A stretch of DNA of 35,875 nt from Magnetococcales bacterium (GCA_015660855.1 JACSDG010000025.1:1-35875); one strand, 5' to 3'. Positions 1 to 8,932 are shown, numbered from the stretch's first letter. The notes: a model not told the origin generated them from the letters alone. Numbers and translations: made by a program.

Positions 1-80
1 TTCAAAGACAAAACCTTGGGGCGCGGCCCCAAACCCCGCCGGGGGGGATGATCCCCCCCGGACCCCCGCAAAAATTTTTG
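1..80 (+). repeat. GC-rich nested-hairpin interspersed repeat, copy A (partial at window edge)
   Basis: This is a copy, in the orientation I call forward, of a repeat family found at several intergenic sites in the window. It contains an inverted repeat around CCTTGGGG...CCCCAAA (about 15-33), then the palindrome GGGGGGGATGATCCCCCCC, then GGACCCCCGCAAAAATTTTTG. It lies just past the 3' end of the minus-strand gshA. The copy is cut by the window edge, so its left boundary cannot be seen. Confidence 0.85.
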
Positions 81-100
81 CCCAGATCATCCCGTGGTCC

Positions 101-1531
101 TCAAGCACATTCACCATAGAAAGACTCAAACTCCTCCTCCATGAATATCGGATCCACCTGCCCCCCCCAGCGTCCATGGTAAGTTTCAAGGAGACGATCC
201 GCAGGAGATTTTCCCGCTTCGGCCCACTGATAAAGCACTTTTAAAAAAATGGATTCATCACAACCATTCTGGTTGCGCTCGTTATGGGTCTGCAATCCGT
301 CCCGCGCCAAATCCAAAAGTTCCAAAGCCAACTCACGCACCGTTCCCCCACCCGGAACCCCAGTTTTAAGGCCCAGTTTTGGAACCTCGGCATGCAACCG
401 CTGCCGCTCGCCAACAGACCATTCCACCACCCGTTCCCAAGCCCCCTCCAAAGCATCGTCATCATAGATCAAACCCTTCCAAAAGGCGGGTAACGCACAC
501 AGCGTGGAAGAATTACCAGCATCGGCCCCACGGGTTTCCAGATAACGCTTCAAACGAACATCGGGAAATAGCGTGGAAAGATGCAAAGCCCAATCATCCA
601 ATGTCGGACGTTGCCCAGGAAGCGCGGGAAAACGGCCCTCAAAAAACATCCGAAACGGCACCCCTCCTGCGGCATGATACCCCCCTTGTCGATAATAAAA
701 TAACATGGGAACATCCAAAGCATAGTCCATGTACCGTTCAAACCCAAAAGAAGGCTCAAAAACAAACGGCAGCAAACCACAACGGTCGGGATCGGTATGA
801 TGCCAAATATGCGCCCGATAACTGCGAAAATCATTGGGCTTGCCGTCAATAAAAGGGGAATTGGCAAACAAAGCAGTAACCACCGGTTGCACCGCCAGCA
901 TCACACGAAACTTGCGCACCATATCCTGTTCGTCGGCATAATCCAAATTGGCCTGTACAGTTGCGGTCCTGGTCATCATGTCCAGACTGAGCCGGCCACG
1001 GGTGGGTAAATAGTCCCGCATGGCCCGATACCGCCCTTTGGGCATCCAGGGAATATCCTTGAACAACCATTTGGGTTGGGCACCAATGCCCAAAAAAGCG
1101 ATGTCCAGGTCGCGACACACCTGTCCCAGTTGTCGCAAATGTTCGTTGATTTCATCCTGAGTTTCGTGAATGGTGCGCAAAGGTGCCCCGGAAAGTTCCA
1201 ACTGCCCGCCAGGTTCCAGGGTGATGGCGGCAGCCCCTTTGACCAAGGCAATGGGCAAACCGGCTTCCAAAGTCAGAGTCCAGTCAAACTTTTCCGCCAT
1301 TTTCACGAGCACGGCATGAATGCCATCATCACCTTCATAGGCGATGGGGGTCAGATTTTTTTTTCTGAAACCAAATTTTTCATGCTCCGTCCCCACCCGC
1401 CATTGATTGCGCGGTTTATTGCCCTCGACAAACCAAGCCATCAAGGCGTCTTTGGATTCCACCGGTGGTGCTTCTGCCTCTGTTTTGTATGATGTATTCA
1501 AGAAGGGTTCTCTTTGAAGTATTGGTCCCAT
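101..1531 (-). CDS. gshA: Glutamate-cysteine ligase (plant/alphaproteobacterial type)
   Basis: This cytoplasmic enzyme joins glutamate and cysteine with ATP, the first step of glutathione synthesis. At 476 residues it is close to the length of the plant and alphaproteobacterial GCL2-type ligases, and it does not resemble the E. coli GshA class. Visible family motifs are VGTEHEKFGF (about residues 46-55), which contributes to the glutamate site, and ITLEPGGQLELSG (about 103-115). The C-terminus, with a FMEEEF segment, is intact. The start is ATG with no clear ribosome binding site, so the first 20-30 residues are uncertain. The gene lies 60 bases downstream of argB on the same strand and may be cotranscribed with it. 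Its 3' end abuts repeat copy A. Confidence 0.92.
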   Translation of the reverse strand: MGPILQREPFLNTSYKTEAEAPPVESKDALMAWFVEGNKPRNQWRVGTEHEKFGFRKKNLTPIAYEGDDGIHAVLVKMAEKFDWTLTLEAGLPIALVKGAAAITLEPGGQLELSGAPLRTIHETQDEINEHLRQLGQVCRDLDIAFLGIGAQPKWLFKDIPWMPKGRYRAMRDYLPTRGRLSLDMMTRTATVQANLDYADEQDMVRKFRVMLAVQPVVTALFANSPFIDGKPNDFRSYRAHIWHHTDPDRCGLLPFVFEPSFGFERYMDYALDVPMLFYYRQGGYHAAGGVPFRMFFEGRFPALPGQRPTLDDWALHLSTLFPDVRLKRYLETRGADAGNSSTLCALPAFWKGLIYDDDALEGAWERVVEWSVGERQRLHAEVPKLGLKTGVPGGGTVRELALELLDLARDGLQTHNERNQNGCDESIFLKVLYQWAEAGKSPADRLLETYHGRWGGQVDPIFMEEEFESFYGECA

Positions 1532-1591
1532 ACACGACGATATTAACAGCCACCCAACCCTGCCCCGCCAACCCTTCCCAAGGGGGCGAAA

Positions 1592-2476
1592 TCAACGAAC
1601 GCAAGTACCCACACCCCTGTCGGTAAAAACCTCCAACAGCAAGGCATGTTCAATACGACCGTCGATGATATGGGTGGAAACAACCCCCCCTTCCCTCGCC
1701 TTGACGCAGGTTTCCACCTTGGGGATCATGCCTCCGGTCACCACCCCCTGATGAATCAACGCCCGCACATCATCCCTTGTCAACTCACTGATCAACTCAC
1801 CCGCTTTATCCTTGACCCCCAAAACGTCAGTCAACAAGATCAACTTTTCCGCCTTCAACGCCACCGCCAACGCCCCGGAAACCGAATCGGCATTGATATT
1901 GTAAGTTTCTCCCCCCTCGCCCACCCCCACCGGGGCCACCACGGGAATGAGGGTGGATTGCGACAAAAGATCCAGCAGGGTGGTGTCGATTTTTTCCACA
2001 TCCCCCACCCACCCCAAATCGATGATTTCGGGGGTGTCCAAGTCAGGCCCTTGGCGTACATGCTGCCGTTTCCGGGCCTGGATGGTATGCCCATCCTTGC
2101 CCGACAGACCCACGGCCCGACCGCCATTAAGATTGATCAGACTGACGATGTCCTTGTTTACCTTGCCTGCCAACACCATCTCAACTACATTGACGGTATC
2201 CTGGTCTGTCACCCGCAGCCCATCGACGAAATGCGGTTTGAGTCCCATTCGTTTCATCGTTTCACCGATTTGGGGACCACCGCCATGCACCACCACGGGC
2301 TTGATACCCACCTGGCGCATGAGAATGACATCCTTGACAAAGGAAACCTTGAGAGCTTCATCCACCATGGCATGCCCTCCGTACTTGATCACGAAGGTCT
2401 TGCCCTCAAACCGCCGCATATAGGGCAGGGATTCAATGAGAACTCGCGCCTTGTTAACCCGATCTTCAATGGGCAT
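1592..2476 (-). CDS. argB: Acetylglutamate kinase
   Basis: ArgB phosphorylates N-acetyl-L-glutamate, the second step of arginine biosynthesis. The 294-residue product has the amino acid kinase motifs IKYGGHAM (about residues 30-37), [10 protein letters not shown], and the late [11 protein letters not shown] segment that binds substrate and ATP. I chose the ATG at 2476 because a GAGGAG sequence lies 6-7 bases upstream and the protein then starts at MPIEDRV, a usual N-terminus for the family. A longer in-frame reading up to 2545 has no support. It is divergent from the SH3 gene, with fewer than 100 bases between starts, so the promoters must overlap or lie back to back. Confidence 0.95.
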   Translation of the reverse strand: MPIEDRVNKARVLIESLPYMRRFEGKTFVIKYGGHAMVDEALKVSFVKDVILMRQVGIKPVVVHGGGPQIGETMKRMGLKPHFVDGLRVTDQDTVNVVEMVLAGKVNKDIVSLINLNGGRAVGLSGKDGHTIQARKRQHVRQGPDLDTPEIIDLGWVGDVEKIDTTLLDLLSQSTLIPVVAPVGVGEGGETYNINADSVSGALAVALKAEKLILLTDVLGVKDKAGELISELTRDDVRALIHQGVVTGGMIPKVETCVKAREGGVVSTHIIDGRIEHALLLEVFTDRGVGTCVR

Positions 2477-2554
2477 GTCAATCTCCTCAATGGTTAGAAT
2501 ACTTTTGTCCCGTGCAAAAATATCCTCGTGCAAACAACAAACCAACGCCGGTCC

Positions 2555-3241
2555 ATGATGCCCTACTTTTCCTGCACCAGACCCGTCCGCTTTTTAAAGT
2601 CTCTGGCACTCCTCGCAGCCATGGGGGTTTTCATCATTACCCTGCCAGAAGCGGCCCACGCCCTGGAACCCGACAGCGATGCCGCTTATGTCGCCGACAG
2701 CGTCGATGTTTCCATGCGCAGCGGACCGGAAATCAACTTCCGGATTATACGCATACTCAAGAGCGGTGTAAAATTGCGCGTTTTGGAAAGAAATGGCAAT
2801 GGCTGGACTCGCGTTCGTGATGACAACAACAAAGAAGGCTGGATCCTCTCCCGTTATCTCACCGATGTTGTCCCGGCATCGTTGCGCGTCGCGGAGTTGC
2901 AACAGGCGTTGGACACGCTGCGGGTTGAACGGGACGTGCTTGAAAAAAAATTCAACGAAGTCAAGCAAAGCAATCAATCTCTCAGCCAGGACCGGGTCGA
3001 ACTGGAACGATTGCGTTCCTTGATGCAAAATACCATCAAAGTCGATAATGAAAATAAAAGCTTTAAAATCAAGCTTGACCAAATGAACACCGAACTGACA
3101 CGCGCGCTGGATGAAAAACGCTTGTTGGAACGACAGTCGGACACCTCATTTTTTGTTTCCGGTGCCACGGTGCTGGGGCTGGGGATGCTGGCCGGATTTG
3201 TTCTTGCCAAAAAACGGCGCAATCCCTACAGCTCCTTGTAA
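2555..3241 (+). CDS. SH3-domain protein with C-terminal membrane anchor (YgiM/TIGR04211-like)
   Basis: The predicted envelope protein has a signal peptide (positively charged start, hydrophobic stretch [14 protein letters not shown], probable cleavage after AHA). A bacterial SH3 domain follows at about residues 40-100, with features such as [16 protein letters not shown] and [10 protein letters not shown] long charged segment with heptad-like character, probably a coiled coil, spans about 105-195. A transmembrane helix near the end is followed by the basic tail [10 protein letters not shown]. This order (signal, SH3, coiled coil, anchor) is that of the YgiM/SH3_and_anchor family, whose molecular role is poorly defined. 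The start is uncertain: ATG at 2555 or 2558, or GTG at 2528. None has a convincing ribosome binding site. Confidence 0.85.
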   Translation: MMPYFSCTRPVRFLKSLALLAAMGVFIITLPEAAHALEPDSDAAYVADSVDVSMRSGPEINFRIIRILKSGVKLRVLERNGNGWTRVRDDNNKEGWILSRYLTDVVPASLRVAELQQALDTLRVERDVLEKKFNEVKQSNQSLSQDRVELERLRSLMQNTIKVDNENKSFKIKLDQMNTELTRALDEKRLLERQSDTSFFVSGATVLGLGMLAGFVLAKKRRNPYSSL

Positions 3242-3257
3242 CCAAACCACCTAGCGA

Positions 3258-3800
3258 TCATTTTCTGCCGCGCCGTTTCCAATCCCAAGGGGCGACAGGG
3301 TAGTCATCGGCCCAAAGCCCACGCTTTTTCAAACGGGCCGCATCTTGCAGTTGTTTAAGTTCAGGATCCTTTGAGAAATAGATGTGCTGCCAAGCCCATC
3401 CTTCATGCACCAGTTCCCGATTCAAACTGCGCCCCCCCATCAGGAAAACCTCTGCCAGCACCCTGTTGTAACGGTCCCGGCCAAAAACCTCCAGGGTGAC
3501 TTTTTTACCTTGCACCCTCTTGCGGACAAACTGGGCCGCATCTTCGGCGAAAGGCTGACCTTTTTCCGGGGCATCGATACCTTTAAGTCGAACAATTTCA
3601 ATTGTGTCTTTAATTTTTATTTTCAGGGAATCCCCATCCTGCACAAAAACCACCCGTCCCTGCCACAATTCTTCGGCAGCCATCGCAGGCAGAGGAAGCA
3701 GCAGGAATGCGAGCACAAGCCCCCATTTCCATAAAATGGGCCAAAACAACCCGGCTTTAAGACCGAATCGATGGTTTTTATTGATTCTGGATGCCCCCAT
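3258..3800 (-). CDS. Secreted thermonuclease (staphylococcal nuclease-like) homologue
   Basis: This 180-residue protein of the SNase family (calcium-dependent phosphodiesterases that cut DNA and RNA) carries an N-terminal signal or anchor helix (LVLAFLLLPLPAMAA). The nuclease fold shows VQDGDSLKI, VRLKGIDAPE and GRDRYNRVLAEV. The R of VRLKG, the E of DAPE and the R of YNRV match the catalytic Arg-Glu-Arg triad of staphylococcal nuclease, so it should be active. The C-terminal RLKKRGLWADD is also typical. I chose the ATG at 3800 because GGAG lies about 7 bases upstream; in-frame codons further upstream lack this. It converges with the SH3 gene, with 16 bases between stops. Its substrate is unknown. 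Confidence 0.88.
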   Translation of the reverse strand: MGASRINKNHRFGLKAGLFWPILWKWGLVLAFLLLPLPAMAAEELWQGRVVFVQDGDSLKIKIKDTIEIVRLKGIDAPEKGQPFAEDAAQFVRKRVQGKKVTLEVFGRDRYNRVLAEVFLMGGRSLNRELVHEGWAWQHIYFSKDPELKQLQDAARLKKRGLWADDYPVAPWDWKRRGRK

Positions 3801-3989
3801 GGAAATTCTCCGAAAGTTGGACATGATGCTTGAAAAATACCAGTGGACTGAAGAGATAAAATCCTGGACAATTTGACCTTGAGAGCGTTGTCTTCGCATG
3901 GACAAACGCCGCAAACTCGACGCTTTCCAGAAGGGATACCATAAAACCTTTTTTCGTTAACCTTTCGATCGACAGAGGAAACAATCGAC

Positions 3990-5027
3990 TTGAAACGGGG
4001 CGACACAAAAACCTATTGGCACCGCTTGGTTGGTGAAACACTCAAAGTATTGCTGGAGCCCGTTGGCATAGAGGTTCGCATGGAAGTCCCTGTTGTCCCT
4101 GCCCCACCCGTAGCAGATCTTATTTTAATTCAGCGAAAAAAAGTTGGCGAACAGGGCTGGACCCAAGAGCAACGGTTGCGTTTGGCCGATGGGCTGCGTG
4201 ATCTTGATACCGATCAGATTCTCGTCGAAATAAAAATTACCGAGAGCCTGAATGAAAAAACACTCGCATGGCTTTCGTTGTACGATACCTTGTACCTGGA
4301 CACGGCAAAATTGGAACGCCATCAACTAAAGAGCGTTATCATCAGCTCCATAACGCCACGCAAAGAATTTTTGGAAAGACATTCTTTCAAGCCCCTAAAA
4401 TCCATGGGTGTCTATGAAAGCGTTCCCCCCTGGGGCGGTGTTGTCCGGTTGATCCTGCTGAATGAATTGGTGGATGAACCACAAAATGCCCCTTTAAAGT
4501 GTTTCGCCAGCCGCCAGGATGAGCAAAGAAAAGCGTTCGAGACAATCAAGCACGCTGGGCTGTTCAAGTTCTCAGTAGCTTTTGGTCAGATTATCATCGG
4601 TTTATGGAGATTGAAAATGAAAAGTGCCTTGAATAGCCCCGAGATGGAAGGGATCACACCAGAACACGTCACCCAACTTGGCAAGGAATGGTTTGAGTTG
4701 ATGGTGGATGCAACGCCGGAGGAGGAACTTTTTTCCTTGCCAAAATTTGAACATCGACTGCTTCGGGAACGCCAAGATAGCGAGCGGAAGGGCGAAAAAA
4801 TAGGCGAAAAAAAAGGTGAAAAAAAAGGTGAAAAAATCGGCGAGAAAATTGGCGAGAAAATTGGCAAGTCAAAAATGCTGACAAGTTTGCTGCAACGCCG
4901 TTTTGGTGACCTGCCCACGTGGACCAGTGAAAAGGTTGCCAAAGCTGACCTCACCGCATTGGAAACCTGGAGCCTTCGCATCTTCGATGCCCAATCCCTC
5001 GACGATGTTTTCTCGGACAAGGCGTGA
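3990..5027 (+). CDS. PD-(D/E)XK-like nuclease-fold protein with Lys-rich tetrapeptide repeat and DUF4351-like C-terminus
   Basis: The 345-residue protein looks like the Rpn/YhgA-type or DUF4351 group of putative transposase-associated nucleases. The N-terminal half has VADLILIQ (D43) and LVEIKIT (E80, K82), which fit the D...ExK signature of the PD-(D/E)XK fold. A repeat of GEKK/GEKI tetrapeptides follows at about residues 267-292. The end, LLQRRFGDLPTW...SLDDVF, resembles the DUF4351 tail. The start appears to be TTG with AGAGGA about 10 bases upstream. No transposase accompanies it. Function is not established; a role in DNA cleavage or recombination is inference from the fold only. Confidence 0.72.
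   Translation: MKRGDTKTYWHRLVGETLKVLLEPVGIEVRMEVPVVPAPPVADLILIQRKKVGEQGWTQEQRLRLADGLRDLDTDQILVEIKITESLNEKTLAWLSLYDTLYLDTAKLERHQLKSVIISSITPRKEFLERHSFKPLKSMGVYESVPPWGGVVRLILLNELVDEPQNAPLKCFASRQDEQRKAFETIKHAGLFKFSVAFGQIIIGLWRLKMKSALNSPEMEGITPEHVTQLGKEWFELMVDATPEEELFSLPKFEHRLLRERQDSERKGEKIGEKKGEKKGEKIGEKIGEKIGKSKMLTSLLQRRFGDLPTWTSEKVAKADLTALETWSLRIFDAQSLDDVFSDKA
4789..4866 (+). repeat. In-frame 12-base tandem repeat encoding GEK(K/I)
   Basis: About six to seven imperfect 12-base units of the form GGCGAAAAAATA / GGTGAAAAAAAA / GGCGAGAAAATT run through the nuclease-like gene and encode a Gly-Glu-Lys-(Lys/Ile) repeat. Two units contain runs of eight A. Loss or gain of a unit keeps the frame; slippage in an A8 run would break it. 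Confidence 0.85.
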
Positions 5028-5109
5028 CACCATTTTCCGCAAAAAGGATCCATGCCTAACGGTCCATGGTAAGCATCTAAACTTGGGCAAACAGTCCGCC
5101 CTGGCATTT

Positions 5110-6933
5110 TCAAACCGGGGGAAGGCCATATTCGGACCAGCGGCGGGTCACTTTTTCCACTGTTTTCGGATCGGGTATCAGGGGTTTTCCCCATAGGCGT
5201 CCGGTCTCGGCCAGGGTTCGCCGGGTGGCGTCCATGGCAAAGCGACCCGTCGCCCCATCCAGGATTAAATCACGTCCCGGATCGGTACGCGTCGCCAGAG
5301 ACCACAACAGGTCGTCCCAGGAATCCGGACGGCAATCGTCATCGACGATCCAAAATTGACGTGGACCCGTTTGGGAATCGACTTGTTCCAGCAAAGTACG
5401 GGCGGCAAGCACCCCCCGTTGCGGCGTCTTGCCATCCACCCCAACCACCGCCACCAATCCCTGGAACCACAGATGCACATTGACGATAAAACCATGAGAA
5501 GCCACCATATCAGCCACCCATACCCCGGATGTCGTTTCCGGTCCATCCATCGTTGGCACCACGTCGTGTTCCACCCCCATTTTAACGGTTGCATCCATTC
5601 CCAATTTGCCACCCAATCCACTATGGCGCGAAGCAAAATCCAGATAATCGATGGGGGTATACTCCAGGCGAACCAAATCCCGTCCCCCGTGACAATTCCG
5701 GGCCACAGCCTCCATGACCCGAGCCGGATCCTCAAGAGGGACACCTTCATCCACCACAATGACATACTTGGTATAAAGAAATTGGCGTAAAAACCCCCAC
5801 ACCGCCATCATGATACGAAAGCCATGCCCAGGATAGGCCTTTTTCAGACCGACAAAAGCCACTCTGTAGGAAGCGGCCGCCATGGAAAGATGAAAACCGG
5901 AAATTTCGGGAAATTGTTTTTTGATCAACGGGGAAAATACCCGGTTCAAGGCGACCGCCAAAATGGCCGGTTCATCGGGGGGACGACCGGTATAGGTGCC
6001 CAGATACAGGGGATCCCGACGCATGGTCATCCGCTCCACAGTCATTACCGGAAAGGATTCCACCTCGTTATAGTAACCGGTATGATCCCCGAAAGGCCCT
6101 TCCCTGGCCAACTCCTGTAAATTCACCATTCCCTCCAACACAATTTCGGCAGTCGCCGGAACCGGAAGACCAGGATACAATCCGGGGGCGGTTTCCACGC
6201 GCCGCTCCCGCAACAAACCGGCAAAAGCATATTCGGAAAGGTTTTCCGGAACCGGGGTGACCGCCGCCAGGATTGTGGCCGGATCACAACCGATCGCCAC
6301 GGCCACCGGCATTTTGTGATCGTATTGCCTGGCATGCAGGGCACCACCCCGATGTTTGAGCCAACGCATGATGACCCGGTTTTTTCCCAATACCTGCATG
6401 CGGTAAACCCCGATGTTGACGGGTCCACCCTCGGTGCCCTGGGTAATCACCAAAGGCCAGGTGATCAACCGGCCTACGTCTTCAGGCCAGCAGGTCAAAA
6501 TGGGCAACCGCCCCAAATCCACCTGGTCCCCACTCCAAACCGTTTCCCGACAAGGGGGATTGAAAACCGTTCGTACCGGCATGAACCGTGCCTTTGCGAA
6601 CAATCGTACCAACCCAATTAAATCCCTGATTCCCGACGGTGGTTGTGGCTGTTTCAAACGGGCTAGGTCTTCCCCCAAAGCTTCCAGTTGTTCCGGTGGA
6701 CGCCCCAAGGCCAATCCGATACGCCTTTCGCTCCCAAAAAGGTTGGCCACCACCCCCATGGAAGACCCCTTGACGCGATTAAAAACCACCGCCGGTCCCC
6801 CGGCATGGAGCAGGCGTCGGCAGATTTCAACGATCTCCAATACCGGATCCACCTCCGCGTCCACACGGACCAATTCCCCGTGCGTCTCCAAAAAGGCCAG
6901 GAATTCCCTCAGATCGGCAAACGCCCTGGACAC
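5110..6933 (-). CDS. ubiD: UbiD-family 3-octaprenyl-4-hydroxybenzoate carboxy-lyase
   Basis: UbiD decarboxylases use prenylated FMN to remove the carboxyl group of 3-polyprenyl-4-hydroxybenzoate in ubiquinone synthesis. Visible motifs are NIGVYRMQV (about residues 173-181), with the conserved Arg that contacts the cofactor, and EGPFGDHTGYY (278-288), with the Glu and Asp positions of the active site. The protein is 607 residues, longer than the roughly 490 of E. coli UbiD, with the extra length at the C-terminus; this is common in many proteobacteria. The start is GTG at 6933, supported by GGGAGG 8 bases upstream. It is divergent from ubiE-ubiJ-ubiB, so the ubiquinone genes face each other across a repeat-rich spacer. 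No prFMN synthase (ubiX) is in the window. Confidence 0.93.
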   Translation of the reverse strand: MSRAFADLREFLAFLETHGELVRVDAEVDPVLEIVEICRRLLHAGGPAVVFNRVKGSSMGVVANLFGSERRIGLALGRPPEQLEALGEDLARLKQPQPPSGIRDLIGLVRLFAKARFMPVRTVFNPPCRETVWSGDQVDLGRLPILTCWPEDVGRLITWPLVITQGTEGGPVNIGVYRMQVLGKNRVIMRWLKHRGGALHARQYDHKMPVAVAIGCDPATILAAVTPVPENLSEYAFAGLLRERRVETAPGLYPGLPVPATAEIVLEGMVNLQELAREGPFGDHTGYYNEVESFPVMTVERMTMRRDPLYLGTYTGRPPDEPAILAVALNRVFSPLIKKQFPEISGFHLSMAAASYRVAFVGLKKAYPGHGFRIMMAVWGFLRQFLYTKYVIVVDEGVPLEDPARVMEAVARNCHGGRDLVRLEYTPIDYLDFASRHSGLGGKLGMDATVKMGVEHDVVPTMDGPETTSGVWVADMVASHGFIVNVHLWFQGLVAVVGVDGKTPQRGVLAARTLLEQVDSQTGPRQFWIVDDDCRPDSWDDLLWSLATRTDPGRDLILDGATGRFAMDATRRTLAETGRLWGKPLIPDPKTVEKVTRRWSEYGLPPV

Positions 6934-7018
6934 CTAATGACCCTCCCTTGGTTCAAACTTGAAAATGGTAACCCCAATCCTAAAGACCTTCGCCCTTCCT
7001 CCCGGATAACCGTTCAGT

Positions 7019-7190
7019 CCCCCCGCCTTTTTTTTCTTTAAAAGTATTGCGGGGGTCCGGGGGGGATCATCCCCCCCGGCGGAGGTTTGGAGGCGGCAGC
7101 CCACCAAGGTTTTTCTTTTGACTTTGATTTTCCTGCCCCCCAAAGGGGGTCAGGGGCGCAGCCCCAAGATTTTGACTTTCTTACACCTGA
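7019..7190 (-). repeat. GC-rich nested-hairpin repeat, copy B (left arm of a long inverted pair)
   Basis: This copy is in reverse orientation. Its first 50 or so bases, from TCCCCCCGCC with a T8 run through AGTATTGCGGGGGTCC, match copy F at the right end of the window base for base. It holds the G7-ATCAT-C7 palindrome, a GGAGGTTTGGAGGC hairpin arm, and a second hairpin unit with CCCCCCAAAGGGGG and GGGGCGCAGCCCC. With copy C it fills most of the 556-base ubiD-ubiE spacer (6934-7489), in which I see no gene. Confidence 0.9.
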
Positions 7191-7249
7191 TTTTTTATTT
7201 TGTCTCAGCATCTTGAGAATAAGGATATTATACCCGTCAGGCAAAAGAA

Positions 7250-7412
7250 TCAAAACCAAAACCCTGGGGCTGCGCCCCTAGACCCCCCTTGGGGGGAAGT
7301 AAAATCAAAGTCAAAATCAAAGTCAAAATCAAAGTCAAAAGAAAAACCTTGGTGGGCTGCTGCCTCCAAACCTCCGCCGGGGGGGATGATCCCCCCCGGA
7401 CCCCCGCAATAG
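7250..7412 (+). repeat. GC-rich nested-hairpin repeat, copy C (right arm of a long inverted pair)
   Basis: This forward copy is the near mirror image of copy B. In order it has GGGGCTGCGCCCC, CCCCCCTTGGGGGG, an AAAATCAAAGTC stretch, CCTTGGTGGGCTGCTGCCTCC, and the GGGGGGGATGATCCCCCCC palindrome followed by GGACCCCCGCAA. The two arms are separated by about 60 bases with no recognised feature. The copy ends about 78 bases before ubiE and so lies in or near its promoter or 5' leader. Confidence 0.9.
7301..7336 (+). repeat. Three perfect tandem copies of the 12-mer AAAATCAAAGTC
   Basis: The 12-mer occurs three times head to tail inside repeat copy C. The matching place in copy B holds a single copy of the same sequence on the other strand, so the array probably expanded locally after the two arms arose. 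Confidence 0.93.
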
Positions 7413-7489
7413 TTTCAACCTAAATCGGGGTCCCCATGTGTTATTGTGGTGCGTTTGTCTTTTGAACGTACCATGCAGGAGCTTTAATT

Positions 7490-8239
7490 ATGACCAGTGA
7501 CCCGACGACCCACTTTGGATTCAGTGAAATTCCTCTGAACGAAAAAATGGCCCGCGTCCGTCAAGTTTTTGATTCCGTAGTGGACAAATATGACCTGATG
7601 AACGATCTGATGTCCCTGGGCATCCACCGCCTGTGGAAGCGTTATGCAATACGACGTCTGCGCATCCGCCCCGGACAACAAATCCTCGATGTCGCCGGGG
7701 GAACCGGTGACCTGACACGATTGATGTATCCCCACCTGCAAGGAAACGGGCGCATTGTGGTTTACGACATCAACGACAAGATGCTCAACCTGGGACGCTC
7801 CAGGATGACCGATCGTGGCATCGTTTCCGGTGTGGAATGGATTCAGGGTAATGCCGAAGAACTGCCGTTCCCCAGCAACACATTCCACATCGCCAGCATC
7901 GGCTTCGGCATTCGCAACGTCACCCAAATCGAAGGGGCCATCCAGGAAATGGTCCGCGTCCTCCAACCCGGAGGGGAATTTCTTTGCCTGGAATTTTCCA
8001 AAATGGCCGTCTCCATGCTGCAACCCCTCTACGATGCCTACTCTTTCAATGTTCTGCCAGAACTGGGACACTGGGTCGCCAATGATCGCGATTCCTACCA
8101 ATATCTGGTGGAATCCATTCGCCGTTTCCCCGATCAGCAGACTTTTGCAACCCTGTTGCAGGATCATGGACTGTCGGGAGTACGCTATCACAATCTTTCG
8201 GGCGGTATCGCCGCCGTTCATCATGGATGGAAGGTTTGA
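7490..8239 (+). CDS. ubiE: Demethylmenaquinone/2-methoxy-6-polyprenyl-1,4-benzoquinol methyltransferase
   Basis: UbiE is the SAM-dependent C-methyltransferase of ubiquinone (and, where present, menaquinone) synthesis. The 249-residue product carries the family signature YDLMNDLMSLGIHRLWK (about residues 34-50) and the SAM-binding glycine motif LDVAGGTGDLT (66-76). The second signature region near IGFGIRNV is also present. The ATG at 7490 is supported by AGGAGC 7 bases upstream. It opens a three-gene cluster with ubiJ (3 bases downstream) and ubiB. This order matches the gammaproteobacterial ubiE-ubiJ-ubiB operon and supports a shared role in the aerobic ubiquinone pathway. Confidence 0.97.
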   Translation: MTSDPTTHFGFSEIPLNEKMARVRQVFDSVVDKYDLMNDLMSLGIHRLWKRYAIRRLRIRPGQQILDVAGGTGDLTRLMYPHLQGNGRIVVYDINDKMLNLGRSRMTDRGIVSGVEWIQGNAEELPFPSNTFHIASIGFGIRNVTQIEGAIQEMVRVLQPGGEFLCLEFSKMAVSMLQPLYDAYSFNVLPELGHWVANDRDSYQYLVESIRRFPDQQTFATLLQDHGLSGVRYHNLSGGIAAVHHGWKV

Positions 8240-8242
8240 ATC

Positions 8243-8932
8243 ATGATCATGTCCCTGCTGTCTGCACCATTGAAAATCATCCCGCAGCCTGTCACTGCGG
8301 TTTCCCTGAGCATCATCCTCAATCTGTTCTTTGCGCGTTACCCAGAACTGAAAGAACGGCTTGGCGAGCTGGATGGTAAAATTTTTCAGTTTGAAATCGA
8401 AGATTTGGGCGAGTCCCTTTACATGAACGTCGATGATGCGGGACAATTGCGCATTCACACCTATTGCGACAACATTCCCCACGTCACCATGTCGGGAAAG
8501 GCTTCCGCTTTTCTTTCTCTGCTGTTTCACACTTCCGATCCCGATTCTTTATTTTTTTCCAGACAATTAAAACTTTCCGGGGAAACAGACACCGGGCTGC
8601 GCTTTAAAAACCTCCTCGATAACATCGAGTTGGACTGGGAAAAAGAGCTGGCCACCCTGGTAGGCCGGGGCGCGGCCAAAACCCTTATGGCCATGGCCCG
8701 CAAGACCAAGGAAACAGGTCAACGCGGCAAGGAAATCCTGGAATCGGAAATGGAATCATGGTTGCAGGACCGTGGTTTTCCCTCCCGTAGCCAACTACAA
8801 GGTTTTTCCCAGGATGTGGACGCGTTAAAAGAGCGTTATGAAAAATTGGAAAAAGGCGTAACTCGATTGGGAAGAAAACGGGCTGTAGCCAACAAAAACA
8901 CAACCCCTGACACCAACCACACCCCAGCCTGA
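8243..8932 (+). CDS. ubiJ: UbiJ-like SCP2-domain ubiquinone biosynthesis accessory factor
   Basis: In E. coli, UbiJ is an accessory protein whose SCP2 lipid-binding domain carries the hydrophobic ubiquinone intermediates in the soluble Ubi complex. The 229-residue product has an SCP2-like N-terminal half (ELDGKIFQFEIEDLGESLYMNV, about residues 40-65, then PHVTMSGKASAFLSLL). A charged helical tail follows (DVDALKERYEKLEKGVTRLGRK) that matches the C-terminal coiled coil of UbiJ. Sequence conservation in this family is low; the call rests mainly on the place between ubiE and ubiB. The related UbiT is the main alternative. ATG at 8243 and at 8249 are both possible starts. Confidence 0.82.
   Translation: MIMSLLSAPLKIIPQPVTAVSLSIILNLFFARYPELKERLGELDGKIFQFEIEDLGESLYMNVDDAGQLRIHTYCDNIPHVTMSGKASAFLSLLFHTSDPDSLFFSRQLKLSGETDTGLRFKNLLDNIELDWEKELATLVGRGAAKTLMAMARKTKETGQRGKEILESEMESWLQDRGFPSRSQLQGFSQDVDALKERYEKLEKGVTRLGRKRAVANKNTTPDTNHTPA

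Noticed and set aside
1646-2497. A 283-codon plus-strand ORF opposite argB
   Set aside because: It overlaps argB fully on the other strand and has a His-rich composition typical of an antisense reading of a GC-rich gene.
7301-7336. CRISPR array
   Set aside because: Three adjacent 12-mers without spacers, inside an interspersed repeat; no cas gene is in the window.
7484-8530. A 348-codon minus-strand ORF opposite ubiE and ubiJ
   Set aside because: It is antisense to ubiE with its intact motifs and has no recognisable motif of its own.
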